A stretch of DNA of 64,000 nt from Sipunculus nudus (Eukaryota > Annelida > Sipuncula > Golfingiida > Sipunculidae): the NCBI GenBank assembly GCA_026874595.1, contig CM049316.1:75685676-75749675 (forward strand), in the 5' to 3' direction. How positions within the stretch are numbered: the stretch's first letter is position 1; every line of letters begins with the position of its first letter. The position numbers were made by a program, and so were the translations under genes. Positions 62,341-64,000 of the stretch are shown here, one piece after another. The notes under the pieces are model-generated. The model was not told where the DNA came from, did not search any database, and saw only the letters and a list, made by a program, of their open reading frames with translations.

Positions 62341-63590
62341 ATAGGTTTTTAATTAAAAAAAGTGAGGGTTTTCCTTAATTTCTCAAAGGAACGAAGTCGC
62401 AAAGACCCAGTTTTTGTCTTGGTAGGAGATCTTGTGGACATCTAACATTATGCCGAATTTTGGATTCCTAGGCTTTATAGTTTCAAAACGTGCCACATCT
62501 ACGGACGGACAGACGGACAATGGACCACGACTATAGCTCAGATGACTTATAGTTAGCTGAGCTAAAAATACAGGTGGCACCACCCCTTTTGAGGAACTGA
62601 CAAAACTGGACATGGTCAATATTTAAGGCAAGTTTCATAACAATTCATACCTTATTTATCAAGATATTGGAGTTTTTTTTATCCAAACTTGTATTTTTTA
62701 AGCCCCATAGCTCGGAGGATATACTTTCCAATCATCTAATTTCAGGTTTCCAAGGAGATTGTTTATAAACACTCTGGACGTTTACTTTGAAGTTTCTAGG
62801 GCCAGCAGTTACGATGTTTGCCTGCTAACGAACGCCCGGACGGACAACGGACTAAGCGCCATTGCTATCCCCTATGTTGACTTACAGTCAACTGAGCTAA
62901 AACAGAGAAGTGTTTGATATTATGCCGTCTGGAAGTGTAAAAATGGGTTTTTAATGTGGAATTGAGGTTTTTCCTTAATTTCTCAAAGGAATGAAGACCT
63001 AGTGACACAATTTTCAGTATGGTAGGAAATTTTGGGGACATCTTACTGTTTCAAAACATGCCCTGTTAACGGCCAGCCGGACGGACGGATGGACGGACAA
63101 AGGACCATGACTTTAGCTCAGCTGACTACTGTGGTTGCCTTTTTGTTCGCGAGGGTTTTAATTTCGCGATATTCGCGAATGGGAAATAATCGCTAAAATG
63201 AAACCCTCGGGAATAATCGGCCAATTGAGAATGTTCTTCTTATTTAGTGTAATCAATACTTGTATGGTAATAGGTTAGAACAGAGAGAATGTTTTAATAA
63301 ATTACATCCTTGCAGGTATAGGGAAATTTAAACCTTAATTTGAACTAAACCACCTATGCTGTGTGTACTGGCCCATCATTATATAAGAAAATGTCACAAA
63401 CTCATGACCTATTCTCATTTTATAAAACCCAAAGGTATATGGTTTTGCCAAAGATTTGATATACTAGTAGGTTCTTGTGAGATCGCGAAAATGAAACCCT
63501 CGCAAAACATTAAAAATGGAAAAATCGCGAAATTTCAGCCTCGCGAATATGAAGCCAACCACAGTATAAGTCAACTGAGCTAACCAGGGA
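62341..63590 (+). repeat. Interspersed repeat family with ACGGACGGACAA core, three copies
   Basis: Copies at about 62341-62575, 62640-62905 and 62925-63128 (continuing at 63567-63590) share TTTCCTTAATTTCTCAAAGG (first and third copies), GGACGGACxGACAAxGGAC, and an end AGCTCAGxTGACTTATAGT followed by AGCTGAGCTAA. No coding capacity is seen; a SINE-like or non-autonomous element is possible. The third copy is split by the element at 63129-63564. Confidence 0.7.
63129..63564. mobile_element. TA-flanked MITE (436 bp) nested in another repeat
   Basis: Terminal inverted repeats CTGTGGTTGCCTTTTTGTTC on the left and, on the opposite strand, CTGTGGTTGGCTTCATATTC on the right continue into TTCGCGAGG and AAATTTCGCG. 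TA flanks both sides (63127-63128 and 63565-63566). An unfilled copy of the host repeat at 62545-62570 reads GACTTATAGTTAGCTGAGC where this one reads GAC-TA-[element]-TA-TAAGTCAACTGAGC. Same family as 54005-55013. Confidence 0.8.
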
Positions 63591-64000
63591 ATTAATCTCA
63601 AATAATACTTTAAAATTTCACTGTTTCAATAGTTTTGCCTTATAGCATAATTTGCTTTAAAATGGTCTGTTTATAAACTCTTAAAATTATGGTTTTTTTT
63701 TAGGCATAATTTCAAATCCATATTACTTATTGAGTCAAAACTCATTATAATTAAATAACTAGTGAGAAATAAGATTGGTGTCTTAGGTAGTAATATGGTC
63801 ACAAACACATGTATTTTTATCCAAAATATTAAAATAACATGTTGACCTTAAACTAAGTATAGTGGATAGAGAGGGGCAAATGCTTAAAAGGGTTTGACCT
63901 GTAGAATAGTGATAAATAGAGCGCTGCACCAGTTTCTGGATTCCAGTGTACATACATAACTTTCACTACGTATATATACTATTTGTACATGGGCTATGAT
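63591..64000. other. Terminal intergenic sequence, no gene seen
   Basis: AT-rich sequence with no ORF or repeat that I could identify. Confidence 0.4.

Overview
The window looks like nuclear DNA of a marine lophotrochozoan, most likely a bivalve mollusc. The evidence is AT-rich sequence with long (AT)n runs, intron-rich genes with GT-AG junctions, a secreted VWA/vWD/TSP1/chitin-binding protein of shell-matrix or byssus type, a Helitron-like element with internal 180-bp tandem repeats, and decayed CR1/Jockey-type LINEs. The species call is inference.

Layout. 1-5.2 kb holds no recognisable gene. 5.25-15.15 kb (+) is a complete 12-exon gene (one 5' UTR exon plus 11 coding exons) that I could splice in frame to a 762-residue secreted protein: signal peptide, short TSP1-like module, VWA, vWD, C8, TSP1, TSP1, peritrophin-like chitin-binding module. 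A Helitron-like element sits in its vWD intron. 15.8-18.5 kb is a 40-bp minisatellite. 21.1-22.2 kb (+) is a two-exon gene for a 100-residue secreted protein with two VWC/pacifastin-like cysteine modules. 23.5-26.4 kb is a pair of inverted repeat arms around a ~100-bp tandem array whose units each carry a palindrome. 28.1-28.9 kb is a pogo/Tigger-like remnant. 29.4-34.2 kb (-) is an eight-exon gene spliced in frame to a 498-residue protein with a class I-like PDZ domain and a C-terminal region that may be a beta-trefoil resembling the IL-1 family. 34.5-38.4 kb holds minisatellites and diverged repeats. 42.5-51.4 kb is a nearly identical tandem duplication of a 4.47-kb unit; each unit carries a broken TRIM-like (RING/B-box) sequence and the 3' half of a LINE. 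The LINE 5' half follows to 53.2 kb. 57.7-60.8 kb (-) is a histamine N-methyltransferase-like gene with an apparent frameshift in its first exon. The right end holds related TA-flanked inverted-repeat elements, one nested in another repeat.

The real genes are separate transcription units on both strands with no operon-like arrangement. Two of them, the 762-aa matrix protein and the 100-aa cysteine-rich protein, are secreted extracellular products on the same strand. All exon models and repeat comparisons were read by eye, without alignment or transcript data.
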